NCBI GenBank assembly: GCA_036346255.1
Contig: CM070622.1
Coordinates: forward strand, 24,640,751-24,704,750
Length of the DNA stretch: 64,000 nucleotides
Source: Ampelocalamus luodianensis
Taxonomy: Eukaryota > Streptophyta > Magnoliopsida > Poales > Poaceae
Direction: 5' to 3'
The notes below the pieces were generated by a model that saw only the letters and a list, made by a program, of their open reading frames with translations, was not told the origin of the DNA and did no database searches. Made by a program: the position numbers and the translations under genes. The first letter of the stretch is position 1; each line of letters starts with the position of its first letter. Below are positions 22,960 through 34,602 of this stretch, one piece after another.

Positions 22960-23889
22960 TACGGCTAGGGCCTCCTTAGAACCGGCAACTGGAGATTTGT
23001 GTCTTTTTACCTTGTTCTTAGATTTCCTAGCCTTTTTATCCTTTTTCTTACCACTTTCGCCTGCTTCCTAGGGGATGTCGTCTTTGCGATCGATAGTGTT
23101 GTTCCATTCGACTGCTTCAGCAGCAGTTATTGGCCATCTCAAAAAGTTCGGCGACGGTGGCAGGTGGATGTAAAGCGATGTCCTCTGTTATCCTTTTGCT
23201 ACGGACTCCCTGCTTGAAATCCCTGATCACAGATGAGTCAGAAACTTCTGGAATAGAATTTCGAACCTGACTGAAGCACCTGATGAATTGGCGTAGCGTT
23301 TCATGGTCGTTCTGCCTTATCCGGTGCAGGTCATCCTCCTTTCCTGGGTGATTGTAAGTGCTCTGGAAATTTACCAGCAAAAGATCGCAGAGGTGTTGCC
23401 ACGAGTAGATCGATTCGAATGGCTGGTTTAAAAGCCATGATCGTGTCGATCCTTCGAGCACAGTCGGAAGGTAATTCGCCATGACATGCTCTCCTCCTCC
23501 TGCAGCTCGGATAGCTGTAGTGTAGATTTGGAGGAACTCGATGGGATTTTGAGTTCCATCAAATTTCTCTATATTCGCTGGTCGAAACCGAGGCGGCCAG
23601 CGAACCGCTCGAAGGTCGGGTGAGAACGCCCGACACCCCGAGATAACCTCTTGCCTCCTTCTTTGCAGAAAAGAAGGGTTAATGTCGCCGGGTGATCGAA
23701 CTCGTCGATACCTAGCCATAGGAGGGCTAGACCTACGATAGGTCTCAGCTTTACGAGGGAAATACTCCTCGTACCCCGCTTGCCGTCGTGCGTCTTGTCG
23801 CCGAAGTGGTGAAAGATCACCTCTCCTGTAGGCTTGTGGCGTCTTCCTCAGGTCGGGAGAACGACGTGAGTGAAAGTCGTGCCGCCTTC
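22960..23889 (-). pseudogene. Ty3/gypsy gag (Retrotrans_gag-type) of copy C, N-terminal part missing
   Basis: The minus-strand frame from 23889 starts in an Arg/Ser-rich segment (SRRSPDLRKTPQAYRRGDLS). It runs through the typical gag core, with FDGTQNPIEFLQIY and then NYLPTVLEGSTRSWLL, WQHLCDLLLVNF and LRQFIRCFSQVRNSIPEV, to AELFEMANNC. A one-base shift and a stop follow near 23115. Lys-rich sequence continues to the TACGG insertion point and resumes at 18895. The 5' end is fused to a truncated LTR, so start codon and leader are lost. Confidence 0.88.
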
Positions 23890-24614
23890 TAAAGATTGTT
23901 TGATTCGGGGGGTCTCCACAATTGATCACGCAGACGAGAGAGACACGAGGATTTTTATATAGGTTCGGGCCTTCTCCAGTGAGAATAATAACCCTACTCC
24001 TGTGTGTCTTGTATTGGGTATCTGGATTACAATCAGCTGAGGGTTTTACTCATTGTCTTCCAAAAAGGCCTCTCTTCTCTATCTCTAAAAGACACCTATT
24101 TATACTACGCAGTGGTGGCTGTTGTCGTTCCAGGCTCATTAGTCGCTCATTATTGCGCAATAATGAGAGTAATTACCGGAGTAGTAACCTCCCCATGCTG
24201 TCAAACGGTTATCAGTCAGCGATAGTAGGGCATTATCTGTAGTTATATCAGGCATAACTACGTATTTTGACTGCTTAGATTCCCACTATTAAATGGGCCT
24301 TCTGACGAGTGGACCCAGTTAATCGTGGGGAAGTCGTGGCAGAGTTGGTCATAAAAGAACTTACGACCAGGGGGGTTGTCGTAGAAAGGCTTACGACTGG
24401 GTACTGGTCGCAGGAAGACTTACAACCGGACGTAATCGTAGCAGGACTTACAATTACACTATAGTCGTAGAGATGCTTACGACTAGGAGGTAGTCGTAGG
24501 AGATCTTACGACTACCTGACTTGCTTTCCCCTTCTAATATTAGGGGGTATGCCATGTGACGTCATATTACATGATTATAGAAATAATAAAATGAGGATTA
24601 TTAGATCCTCGTCA
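23890..24614 (-). repeat. 5' LTR of copy C, 27 bp short at its 3' end (inverted)
   Basis: Matches 15216-15937. The ACACCGACA-side end is replaced by gag coding sequence, and the outer end CCTCGTCA is exact and followed by CTATG. A dyad array lies at about 24345-24515. Confidence 0.88.
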
Positions 24615-26957
24615 CTATGAATGTGCCTAAATTTCTGTGGAGTGAAGTAGTTATGACTACAACATATCTCATGAATCGTATGCCATCAAGAATACTTGGA
24701 ATGAAGACTCCATGTGAGATGTTGAAAGGGAAAATGAGTTCATCGTCCCTCCAAAAGTATTTTGGATGTACATGCTTCGTTCGAGATCACAGACCCTCGG
24801 TTGGAAAGCTGGATCCTCAGGCTGTTAAGTGTATCTTCCTAGGATACTCTTCTGGACAGAAGGGATATAAGTGTTGGAGTCCTTCTGAACGACGCACGTT
24901 TGTGAGTATGGATGTGACTTTCAGGGAGTCAGAGCCCTTCTATGGAGTGAGAACTGAGTTGAGTTCTCTGTTTGACCTCGACTCTTCTAGCATGGGTGAT
25001 GCTAGTCAAGAGGGGGAGCCTGAAACTTCAAGGATCGAGGAAGGTGAGCAACCAAGGGTTGTGGTTGGCTTAATTCCATATTCTATGGGTGGAGATAGGT
25101 GGAGAAGGGTCAATGAGGAGGAAAATCTAAGGGTGTATTCGAGGAGAGCAAAGAACAGTTCCAGAGTAGGAGAGGCACAAGATTGTGGGGAGCAACAAAG
25201 CAGCAGGTTCCAATGGCTGTTGAAGGTGCTGACTGATCTAATGATGAGCCATGTGTTATAGATGATTCGATGGATCTGCCTATTGCCTTGAGGAAGGAAC
25301 CACGAGTTGGGGCAGGGAAACCTCCTCTAAGGTATGGCTTTGAGCATGATATAGCGAACTATGTGTCATATGAATCTCTGTCACCAGAGTACAAAGCCTT
25401 TATTGCTTCACTACAGTCTATAGTAGTTCCAACTGATTGGAGAGCCGCAAAGCAAGACCCCAAGTGGCACGATGCTATGTTGGAGGAACTGGCAGCTCTA
25501 GAGAAGAATAAGACTTGAGAGCTTGTACTTCTCCCAATGGGGAAGAAGGTGGTTAATTACAAGTGGGTCTACACTATGAAGCAAGACCAAAATGGGGAGA
25601 TTGAAAGATACAAAGCTAGGCTTGTTGCAGAGGGTTATAGTCAGACATATAGGATTGACTATGATGAGACCTTTGCACTGGTAGCAAAAATGAGTACAGT
25701 GAGACGTTGATATCCTGTGCAGCAAATCGTAATTGGCCCTTATATCAACTTGATGTGAAGAATACATTCTTACATGGTGATCTTTAGGAGGAGGTTTACA
25801 TGGAGATTCCACCTGGTTATGGTACACCTTAGACTAAGGGAAAGGTCTGTAGGTTGAGGAAGTCATTGTATGGGCTTAAACAATCTCTAAGAGCATGGTT
25901 TGATCGATTTCGTCGTGCTATGTGTGGTATAAGCTATAGGCAGTGTAATGGGGATCACACTTTGTTTTATCGTCACTCAGAGGGTCACACCACAATTCTT
26001 GCGGTGTATGTGGATGACATCATCATTACAGGAGATGATACTGTTGAGATGTCGCAACTGAAGCAAAGACTGAGTAAAGAGTTTGAGATTAAGGATCTAG
26101 GTCAGCTAAGGTATTTCTAGGGCATTGAAATCGCGAGGTCTCCCAAAGGGATAGTTCTCTCACAGCGAAAGTATGCCTTGAATCTTTTCAGTGATACATG
26201 AATGCTTGGATGCCGAGCTGCAATGACCCCAATTGATAAAGACCATAAACTGTGTGTTCAGTGAGGAGATCCAATTGATAAGGAGAGCTACTAGAGGTTT
26301 GTTGGTCGTCTCATTTACTTGTGTCACACAAGGCCTGATATCTCCTATGCAGTGAGTGTTGTGAGCCGCTATATGCATGACCCTAGGAGTGGACATCTGG
26401 AAGCAGCTCATCGAATCCTACGATATTTAAAGGGAAGTCCTGGAAAAGGTCTATGGTTCAAAAGGAATGATCACCTGAGCGTTGATGGCTATTGTGATGC
26501 TGATTGGGCTATCTGCTTGGATGATAGGAGATCAACATCGGGGTATTGTGTCTTTATGGGGGGGGGATATAGTATCTTGGAGGAGCAAGAAGCAATCGGT
26601 GGTATCCCAATCAACAGCCGAGGCAGAATATAGATCCATGACACTGTGTTTGTGTGAAATGCTATGGTGAGAGGTCTCCTATCGGAGTTGAGGTTACTAA
26701 CAGATAGACCTTTAAAGCTTTGGTATGACAATAAGTCCGCAATCGACATTGCAAATAATCCAATTCAGCATGATCGAACGAAACATGTGGAGATAGATCG
26801 GTTCTTTATCAAGGAGAGACTTGATGAGGGTACCTTAAAGTTGAGTCATGTAATCTCTGGAGAACAAATAGCCGATTGTCTGACAAAGGGATTAAAAATT
26901 AAGGAGTGTTTGTCGGAATATGACAAGATAGGGATGATAGATATCTATCGCCCCTCT
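24615..26957 (+). pseudogene. Ty1/copia integrase C-terminus, reverse transcriptase and RNase H, decayed
   Basis: This continues the integrase from 15188. After VPKFLWSEVV it reads CIFLGYSSGQKGYKCW (end of integrase, about 24830). RT follows with YKWVYTMKQDQNGEIERYKARLVAEGYS (split here as YKWVYTMKQD and IERYKARLVAEGYS, about 25560-25640), LDVKNTFLHGDL, SLYGLKQSLRAWFDRF and the catalytic YVDDIIITGDD (about 26010). RNase H holds YCDADWAICLDDRRSTSGY and WYDNKSAIDIANNPIQHDRTKHVEIDRFFI in two parts (about 26490-26800). The frame ends at 26957. At least seven stops or shifts are visible (for example near 25260, 25516, 25785, 26118 and 26260), so it is dead. Confidence 0.9.
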
Positions 26958-26958
26958 T

Positions 26959-27250
26959 GAGAAGGAGTGTTGAGTATATGGGCTATAAGCCGACCCATGT
27001 GGCCCATGTATTGGGTATGTATATGAAAGTGAGCAACAGTAAAGACACATGAGAATACAACCACAAAGTACAACACCTTCTTTACAAATAAAATAGAATG
27101 AGCCTGGTTCTTTTGTTTTGGGTGGAGTCGAGCTCTAAAACCAGAGAGAGAGAGAGAGCGTGAGCGAGCGAGCGAGTTGAATTAGACAGCTCACACATCT
27201 CTGGCTTGTGATTGTATACAAATATACCATTGGCAAAATCAACACAACAG
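26959..27250 (+). repeat. Polypurine tract and 3' LTR start of the plus-strand copia; LTR right end unresolved
   Basis: gagaaggag (26959-26967) is followed by TGTTGAGTATATGGGC (26968), a usual copia 3' LTR start right after RNase H. Candidate CA ends are at about 27087 and about 27246. Without the 5' LTR I cannot choose. Confidence 0.5.
27143..27176. repeat. GA / GAGC simple repeat
   Basis: A run of ga units followed by gcgagcgagcga. It lies between the copia 3' end and the 3' side of the pyruvate kinase gene. Confidence 0.8.
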
Positions 27251-27577
27251 CACAGCACAATGCGTCATTGTAGTTTACACAACCAAACAACATGACACAC
27301 CATTGGACATAGAGCACATTGCCACATTGGCATATATATTTTTAGATATGAGAGTTTCTGAAATATATCAAAATCGGCTAGGCAGCCGTGTGGAATAATC
27401 ATCCTAGAGCAAAAAACGCAACATCATATCTTTCCTTAAAAAAAACAAACCTGTGTAGCTTAACACAAGACGTAATATAGGACTCACAACATAGCATGAG
27501 CCAACAAAATAGTAGTAAGGGTCCAATAACAGCCTAACAAAATTTGCCCCCATGAATAACCATCCACATCATAGAGA

Positions 27578-30500
27578 CTAATTGACTGCCAAGATCTTGA
27601 TAACAGATGATGCGCCAATACGATGCAAGGCAACAACTGAATCTCCTGATTTGCAGAGGCCGAGTTTCTTTGCATGATCCATGGCAAAATTGATGGCTTC
27701 CTCAGTGGCCTCAGTGTCAGATGCCTTTGCTGTAGCGGCACTCAACATCGGGATCAAGCCCCTAACAATAAGACTCTGCCTCGCAGGAGCCTCATCGCTG
27801 CAAGTCCAATTGAAATTATTATTCATCTTCAATTCTGGGACCACGACAGACAATACCGGCATGGATGGCCTGTACTTCGCCACGAGCCTTGCAGTTGTAC
27901 CTCCCCTTGTGAGGACCAAGATGAGTGATGCTTTGGAAATATTGGCTGTTCGAACAGCTGATGATGCCAAACTCTCCAATGGGCTCATAGGAATTGGGGC
28001 TGCAGCAGTAATTAACTTGAAAACTGCACCATAGTCCACATACGACTCAGCTTGTAAGCAAATATTAGACATTGTCTGCACTGCTAACTCTGGATATGCC
28101 CCCGCTGCAGTCTCACCACTAAGCATCACACAATCAGTTCCATCTAGGACAGCATTGGCAACATCAGTTGCTTCTGCCCGTGTAGGGCGAGGAGATTTGA
28201 TCATCGATTCCAGCATTTGGGTTGCAGTGACAACAGGCTTTCCTTGTTTATTGCATTTGTAGATCATCACCTTTTGCGCATAAAATATCTTCTCAACTGG
28301 GATCTCCATGCCCAAATCTCCTCTCGCAACCATGAAAGCATCTGAGTTTGCAAGTATCTCGTCAAAATTAGCGACACCTTCTTGATTCTCAACCTGCATA
28401 TAACAAACCAATAGCATAAGAAAACAGTAACACAACATAACACAAATGCAAGTTTGTGGAGATAAACAAACCTTGGACATAAGTAGGATAGACTTTGCAT
28501 GTTCACCAAGCACACTTCGGACCATCTGAAGGTCTGATCCTTTCCTTACAAAGGAGAGTGCTATCATGTCAATCTTGTTTGGCACGCCCCACTGCAGGAT
28601 ATCCACCTTATCCTTTTCTGTAAGAGTTGGGAGATCCACAACGACACCAGGAAGGTTGACATTCTTTCTCTCACCTAGGAAAGCAGAGTTCTCACATCGG
28701 CATCGAACTAGGCCTTGCCCAGGATCACAAGAAAGCACTGTGAGTGTGATGGTGCCATCAGCGCATAGTATAGTGCTCCCAGGGTTAAGGTCTACAGCCA
28801 ACTTTTGGTAGCTCATGGAAATCATGTTCTCATCCCCCTTTATGGAATAATCTGTGGTGATGATAATCTCTTGCTTCTGTTTCAGCTTTATGGGCTTGCC
28901 ATCTTTCAGAAAGCCTGTGCGAATCTCTGGTCCCTGTACAAAGATAGTGAATGGCATAGTTATTATTATTATTATTATTTTTGCATAGTTCATGCATTCT
29001 ACATTTGCTACATTGAATTTTATAAGACGTTCAAAGCATGAAACCAGTTAGCATTGAAGATAATTTTTTGACAAACAGTATGTAGCAGTGAAGTTAATCC
29101 CAATTTTGCAAGCTGCACAGGTAATAAATCTGCCTCTAGTTAACACCTTAAAAGCTAATGCGAATTAAGGCATTGGTTCGCTCCTGTAAATCTGATGCAA
29201 CAAAAACGGTGATTTAAATAAATGACATCTGGCATGTCATGTATTTCATCAGGTACCAAAAATACTAGCCAAGATATCATGTATTTCATCAGGTAGCAAA
29301 AATGCAAGCCAGTATTTATGCTATCAGATCACAAATTCACACATCCTCAAAACCAACCCAATATTCTAACAATCATATCAGTAGTAAGGTAGACAGGCCA
29401 ATAATATAGCATCTAACAAGTCGAATTACTTGTGACCAAATAAAACAAGACTAATATAAGATGCCCACTTTTGGAAATTTAAATCCACATCAAATGATAT
29501 AAATCAAACAATTAGTAAATACATCTTCAAGCCCCTAGCAGCCTGGCTTACTTGTAATGTAGGCAGAAAAACCATCTACCGTCTAATTGATAAGGTTGGT
29601 GAACTGAAAACTGCTGCTTATGTCACCACAGAGGCACAGACCAAGAATTTCACTAGATAATAAAATAAAACAAGAATAATTTATTCATCCATTTGATGGA
29701 CCCTAGGAAGCACCGATACATATCTGAGTCAGCGTACCAGTATCTAATATTGTATCTGATATCGATACTGCACCGATACGTATCAAGCTATTTTTTCATT
29801 TTTTTAAAAAGAAAATAACTGCGATACTGTGGGATACCTCTCCGATACAGCCCAGCCTAACAACAATAGTCCATAACAGCCCAGATGATGCCTCCTTCAC
29901 ACGAACGCGACAGCAGAGGAGATGCGAGGGTCTCTCACCCGATGGGGCAGCGGGCCAGCGGCAGATAAGACGCGAGGGTCTCCCACCCGGCGTGAGATGG
30001 CAGAGGAGACGCGAGGGTCTCCCACCCGGGCCACCCGGCGGGCGGTGGCGGGCGGCGGTGCTCCTGCAGATCTGGTACTACTTCCCTTCCTTTCCCTTTC
30101 TCCCCTTTCTTTCCCTACAGATCTGGTTCTTGAATCTGGATGCTTCCCTTCCCCTCCTCTTCTTGTCGTCCTTTCCAGTAGCCATGGCAAGTGGAGCTAG
30201 TAATGCACAACCACAGGAGGAAGAACCTCGTCCTTCCCAGTAGCCATGGCAAGTGGAGGTGGAGCTAGTAATGCACAACCACAGGAGGAAGAACCTGTGA
30301 ATCAAGCTGCATCTCTTTGGAAGCATGTCACTCTTTGGAATCAAGTCTTAATAAGTTAATATTATCTACGAGACTATGACTATCTTTCGTTTTGTTATTT
30401 TTAATATACATATGTATATGTACATATGTACAGATATATGTCACCGTATCGGTGATTTTGGGGAATTGTTGTATCGCCGTACCAGTGTCGGTGCTTCCTA

Positions 30501-31849
30501 GGATGGACCCTATGTTTCTTCATGCCAGATTTTAAAACTAGTAGTCTATGGGCAGTGGACCATACCATATCGGGGATTTGGATGGTTTTTTTTTTTGTTA
30601 GAGAAAAAAGATTTGTCTCATACTACGACAAATCTACAGCACAAAATATTTGATCAGGAAGTTAGTTAACATTACTAATGACCTTGACAACAATCTTCAA
30701 AAATGCAGTACGCCATACAATAGGAGCCATGTTTGAAAGGGAGGAAGGGTATGTACTTGTATACCAACATTTAACATGAAATCCTAATTTGCTGGGCCTT
30801 TCTTCCATAGCTATCGAATCGTGAATGAATGATTGTAACAATACAAGTTTACTATGTTCAATGGAACACATCAAATTTCTTCTGACTTCTTACGAATACT
30901 GATAATGACTAATTATATGCAAACTGGCGGAGCGAATTTTAATACTAATTGCACAGACATCCCCCCCGAAATAGTAACTACCTTGATGGCCACAAACAAT
31001 GAAGACCGAAGTTTTGCGTTTATTCTACGCCCATCCAAACAAATTATTCCCGGAATATGCCAAGTATATTGCATTAAAAAGAATTGAATTCCTGGTCCTT
31101 ATTCCCTAACAAATTGGTCCTTATTCCCTAACAAATTGTGTTAATACCCCCACAGCAGGGGAAGAAAAAAAAATCACAATCTTGACTCTTGTCCCAACCA
31201 ACCTGGACAAGGCACACACAAGAAAAAAACAACACAACACATGCCATCTGACGGAAACCAATACTTCCAAACTCCTACTTTTTTTTGGAAGTTACCATGT
31301 CAACTAATTCACGCACTAAACACAACAGAATAAAAAAGGGATAATCAATTATTTGCCACTGAATGTGTGAATGACATCTGGATTCCGAAGCCACATGTAC
31401 ATATAAATCGCAAATCCTGAATTTACCTATGTTTAGCAGTGATAAATAATTGAATCTCCCAGTAAAAAAAATCAGTAGGGAGATACAACTAAAATTTATA
31501 GATCGGATCAAGTCCATGTAACGAAAACCTAATCACAACAAAGGTGGAGGAGACAAACGAGGGCGAGGTAGGGGCCGAGGAGAGAGAGTAAATGGACCTT
31601 GGTGTCGAGCATGACGGCGCAGAGGATCCCGGTGAGGTCCATGGCTTGGCGGAGGTTGTCGAGCGTCTCCTGGTGGTAATCGTGGGAGCCGTGCGAGAAG
31701 TTGAACCGCGCGACACACATGCCGGCGCGCAGCAGCCGCGCGCACATCTCCACAGACCGCGATGCCGGGCCGAGGGTGCAGACGATCTTGGTCTTGGGCC
31801 GTCGCCTCCACGTCTCCTCCGGTCCGGCGCCGCACTGCAAGTCCGCCAT
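27578..31849 (-). CDS. Cytosolic pyruvate kinase, 3 coding exons, 509 aa
   Basis: Pyruvate kinase transfers phosphate from phosphoenolpyruvate to ADP, the last step of glycolysis, in the cytosol. The coding exons are 31598-31849, 28472-28933 and 27578-28393, all joined in phase 0 with GT-AG introns. Exon 1 starts MADLQCGAGPEE and has KTKIVCTLGPASR and NFSHGSHDYHQETLDNL. Exon 1 to 2 restores MLDTK/GPEIRTGF. The active-site signature is split across exons 2 and 3 (SILLMSK/VENQEGV), followed by DAFMVARGDLGMEIPVEK, TQMLESMIKSPRPTRAEATD and LSGETAAGAYPE. The C-domain ends ALHRIGASSVIKILAVN. Length fits plant cytosolic isoforms (about 510 aa) and no plastid transit peptide precedes the kinase fold. 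All frames are open. Intron 1 is 2.66 kb and holds an hAT derivative. The intron 1 donor (AAG/GTCCAT) is weak. Flanking DNA at 27250-27577 is probably 3' UTR and spacer. Confidence 0.95.
29703..30501 (+). mobile_element. Non-autonomous hAT element (799 bp) inside pyruvate kinase intron 1
   Basis: The element is flanked by the 8-bp duplication GATGGACC (29695-29702 and 30502-30509). Its ends are inverted repeats CTAGGAAGCACCGA(T/C)AC. An 8-bp duplication and short inverted ends are hAT features. The centre is GC-rich with a tandem gacgcgagggtctcccacccg repeat (about 29920-30030), a possible splice acceptor (ccctacag, about 30120), and two start regions at 30184 and 30246, both encoding ASNAQPQEEEP. 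The second continues to LWKHVTLW, which resembles the start of a BED zinc finger of hAT transposases, then stops. It is probably an internally deleted copy of an autonomous element, in antisense to the host gene. Confidence 0.82.
30172..30298 (+). repeat. 62-bp tandem duplication of the transposase start region in the intronic hAT
   Basis: The segment with tagccatggcaagtgga and gctagtaatgcacaaccac occurs twice, offset by 62 bp. The second copy has an extra ggtgga. Confidence 0.85.
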
Positions 31850-31966
31850 TGCCCGGAGAGAGAGAGGGAGGAAGAGCCGCCGAGGGCGAGGGGACGATGG
31901 ATCGCGGCGAGGGGCGGCGAGATGAGAGGAGGTTGGATCGAAGGGGGGCGGTAGTGGTGCGAGCGA

Positions 31967-31975
31967 ATATATAAA
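31967..31975 (-). promoter_or_regulatory. Likely TATA box of pyruvate kinase
   Basis: atatataaa on the plus strand reads TTTATATAT on the minus strand, about 120 bp upstream of ATG 31849. This leaves a short GC-rich 5' UTR. It is the only good TATA-like word just upstream. Confidence 0.5.
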
Positions 31976-32203
31976 GGGTGGTGCGGTTGCGGGCGTAGCG
32001 CGTACGAGTCGGTGACCGTGGGATTCGGAACCCCCTGGATCGGAGGGTAGATGTAGATGATGAACGGTTTTCGACTTCTGTAAATTCGTGTAGACGTACA
32101 AGTTGCGGTGACCGTGGGCTTTCGAGGGTTAGGGTAACTCGTCAGAGTTATTTTTATTCTTGTAAATACATGCATCAATATATGTTAGGGTGTATATAAT
32201 ATA

Positions 32204-32394
32204 GAGAACTGCTATACATCTTTCAATTTTAGTGCTCTATGATTGGTGAGAGAGAGGGAGAGAGGGTGGGAAGTGATATTAGATTAGGGATATAGGGGTG
32301 GGGGTGATATCTGGAGCATTGGATCTCCATCTGATGGCTCAAAAAGTGACTGATTTCCAAGAAAAAATTAGTCGCATGTTGTATAGACACTCCC
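32204..32394. mobile_element. Mutator-like MITE, 191 bp, upstream of pyruvate kinase
   Basis: It is flanked by the 9-bp direct repeat TATAATATA (32195-32203 and 32395-32403). The inverted ends GAGAACTGCTATACA and GGGAGTGTCTATACA are imperfect (10 of 15). A 9-bp duplication points to the Mutator superfamily, though the AT-rich target makes the exact length of the duplication less certain. It carries no coding capacity. It sits about 355 bp upstream of the pyruvate kinase start codon. Confidence 0.65.
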
Positions 32395-32403
32395 TATAAT
32401 ATA

Positions 32404-34602
32404 TACTGTCGTGGTGGTGAGCTTTCGAGTAAGATTGTAAAGTAAGATTATGTTTATTTGGCAGACGTTTTTTTTTTATGTATTGTGATGTGTTTTCGTA
32501 GACATGACAATATAAGATATGGATAGCGTGCATCACTATTTTTTTAGTGCAAGGACTATTATTTGTTTTTTATATTATTAAAATATGGTTCTCTCAATTA
32601 TTTTTGTGATGGTGGGAACAATTGACTAGTGTAATAATCTTAAGGCTGATAACTAAGAGAAAATTCACAACATGCAACTGGATAACTATACGATTCACAA
32701 TATATCACTCATTGTGAGACTGGCATGTGGGCCAAGAGTCTATATGTTAGTGAATCACCAGTGACATATTGAGAATATCTGAAGTTATTCAATGATATAT
32801 AGTAATGTGCAAGCTATAGAAATATGTGAAACAGAGTGGAGCTAAATCGGTATTTACCTAACTTGCAAGCTATAAAACCTGTGAGACGGAGTTTAGGTAT
32901 GATTGGGCGTGGTGCTTTTGCACATGGCCTAACAATATCTCATGATGATCATCAAGGATTAAAACGTTCCCTTTTGGGGTTTCTTGTAGAAGAGGTTTTG
33001 GTTTTCTTTCGTTTTCTTAAGCTTGGAGAGGAAGTACTATTGGATTATAAGTGATGTTATTATTGGATCAATTTATGGTTTGGCGTATTTTGCTACACTT
33101 TTCTAAATATTCGTTTTGCTAATTCAGAAGCTCCAAAACAGGACAAGTCCGGGGTTCCCTTCGTAAAGAAACAAAGAAAAAAAAATCCGGGCACTTTCTA
33201 CAATAATTATCTCAATTTTCAACTCCGTCAGCACATTAAAAAGATTCAAAATCAGCCGTTCGAAAGAGAGAGAAAATACACCTCAGACACTAAGTTTTCG
33301 AATATAAGTTCAATCAGCCGTTCGAAGATGCTGAGCCGACAACCGCCATTAGTTTTCCGCATCAAATCGGCCGTCTTTAAGGTCGGTCCAAAGCATGGGA
33401 AGATCTCATCCATGTGACCATGTCCCGGGAATAACACTACTAGCGGTAGTAGAGCAGTAGTACTACATGTTCAGTTCCTTCGGGACGTTGTGGGTGCGTC
33501 GGCCCATTCTGGATGCTCGAGTCGCGCATGTCAACATGGAGAAGGATTCGGCGAGAGCAGCCTGCCTCTCCTCTGGCACCGGCCAGACAAGAGTGCTCAA
33601 GCACGCGTCGCGACGCATTTTGGTTGGAACGAATGAGGCTACCGCTTCCCCAGAAAATGTTTGCGCTTAAGCTTTTGTGTAGTATATTCCTAGCTGTGGT
33701 CTGCTTCTGGGTGCCGTCACGGCTTCGGTTGGTTCGACGTGGGGTTTGCCGCCTCACTGTGGGAATGGGATAGATTATGGCACTGTCATGTGCTCATGTG
33801 ACATGTAGGCTTGGAGTGCTCCTATTTGTTTTCTTTGATGTACTATACCTTGCTATGCTTTTTTGTTTGTTTGTTGCCGCTTGTTCGTATGTAAAGAAGG
33901 ACTAGGAGGAGTATTTTAGAGTCCGGGATGGCTGCTTGTGTGGGGATTAAGCCCGTGTTTCCTGAAATATTTCGAAGCTGATGATGCTGGTTGGTTGATG
34001 GCTTGAGACCCTTGTGATTTATAATTGCGAAGCGTGAAGGTAGAGGGAAGTGAAGGACGCACCATCCAAGAGGTCAACACTCAACAACGCAAGCTTTTGC
34101 AGGCAGCTTGCTGCGTTGGAAAGACGTGCAGCACGGCAGGCTGAAAGAGGTGTTGTCTTGTTGATGTGGATCCTGGCGCTGCCGGGACTTGGGCAGTGCA
34201 ACCTGTATCCTACACGACATTTGTTGCTGACACGCCTAGTTGCGCAGGTCGGCACGTGGTTAGCGTTATATGGCCACGCCGGTCACGACCGCTCGGGTGG
34301 CCGTTGCTAACTTGCCATCCCTAGTCAATTCGGAGTGATCCGTCACGTCCCGCGACCCCTCGCTGTTCGGTTTCTGTCCATCACCACCGGCGGACCGGCC
34401 GATATGTACGCGAGCCGCAGGGCAGTGGGAAGTGGGCAGTTGGGCACCCGCATCCACAACGGCGCAGCCGCGTCGCCGGCAGGTGGCGGGTGGGCGTCCG
34501 GCGCACCAAGCCGTCGTCCCGTCCACCCGAGTTTTGCTAATCTGCGCTCAAAATAACAAATCTAACATCATCTGAATATTAAAAATAAAAAATGGTACCG
34601 TG
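32404..34602. other. Intergenic DNA, no gene recognised
   Basis: Open frames here (for example 32836-33054 plus, 33440-33757 minus, 34019-34310 both strands) show no family motif and overlap on opposite strands in GC-rich parts. I see no RNA gene or clear transposon ends. The 34000-34550 part is GC-rich and could be a decayed gene or element fragment. Confidence 0.5.

Larger units (their letters stand above)
15189..24614 (-). mobile_element. Tat-like Ty3/gypsy element, copy C, internally deleted, with perfect 5-bp TSD
   Basis: The minus-oriented element has a 5' LTR at 23890-24614, then gag, protease, RT and RNase H (23889 down to about 16720), the antisense gene remnant (16477-16720, plus strand), a G-rich tract (about 15942-15951) and a 3' LTR at 15189-15937. 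It is flanked by CTATG. Integrase and most of the antisense gene are deleted at a junction near 16710-16720. At the 5' side the last 27 bp of the LTR, the primer site and the gag start are missing. A 4.06-kb LTR-like element interrupts gag (18896-22959). It cannot be autonomous. Confidence 0.85.

Noticed and set aside
15189..24614. Copy C looked like an element with an inverted gag-pol, because the first reading frame after the left LTR (16477) runs opposite to RT and gag.
   Set aside because: The 16477 frame is the antisense additional gene that lies next to the 3' LTR in copies A and B too. LTR orientation (TATA box, G-rich tract) shows the whole element is minus-oriented, so no inversion is needed.
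27143..27176. GAGA/GAGC run as a promoter element.
   Set aside because: It lies at the 3' side of pyruvate kinase next to a copia LTR, and is a simple repeat without a nearby start.
31592..32178. Plus-strand and long minus-strand frames around pyruvate kinase exon 1.
   Set aside because: They are shadows or upstream extensions of exon 1 in GC-rich DNA. The homology to pyruvate kinase starts at ATG 31849.
33440..34556. Overlapping open frames as small host genes.
   Set aside because: No family motif, no splice structure, and frames on both strands cover each other.
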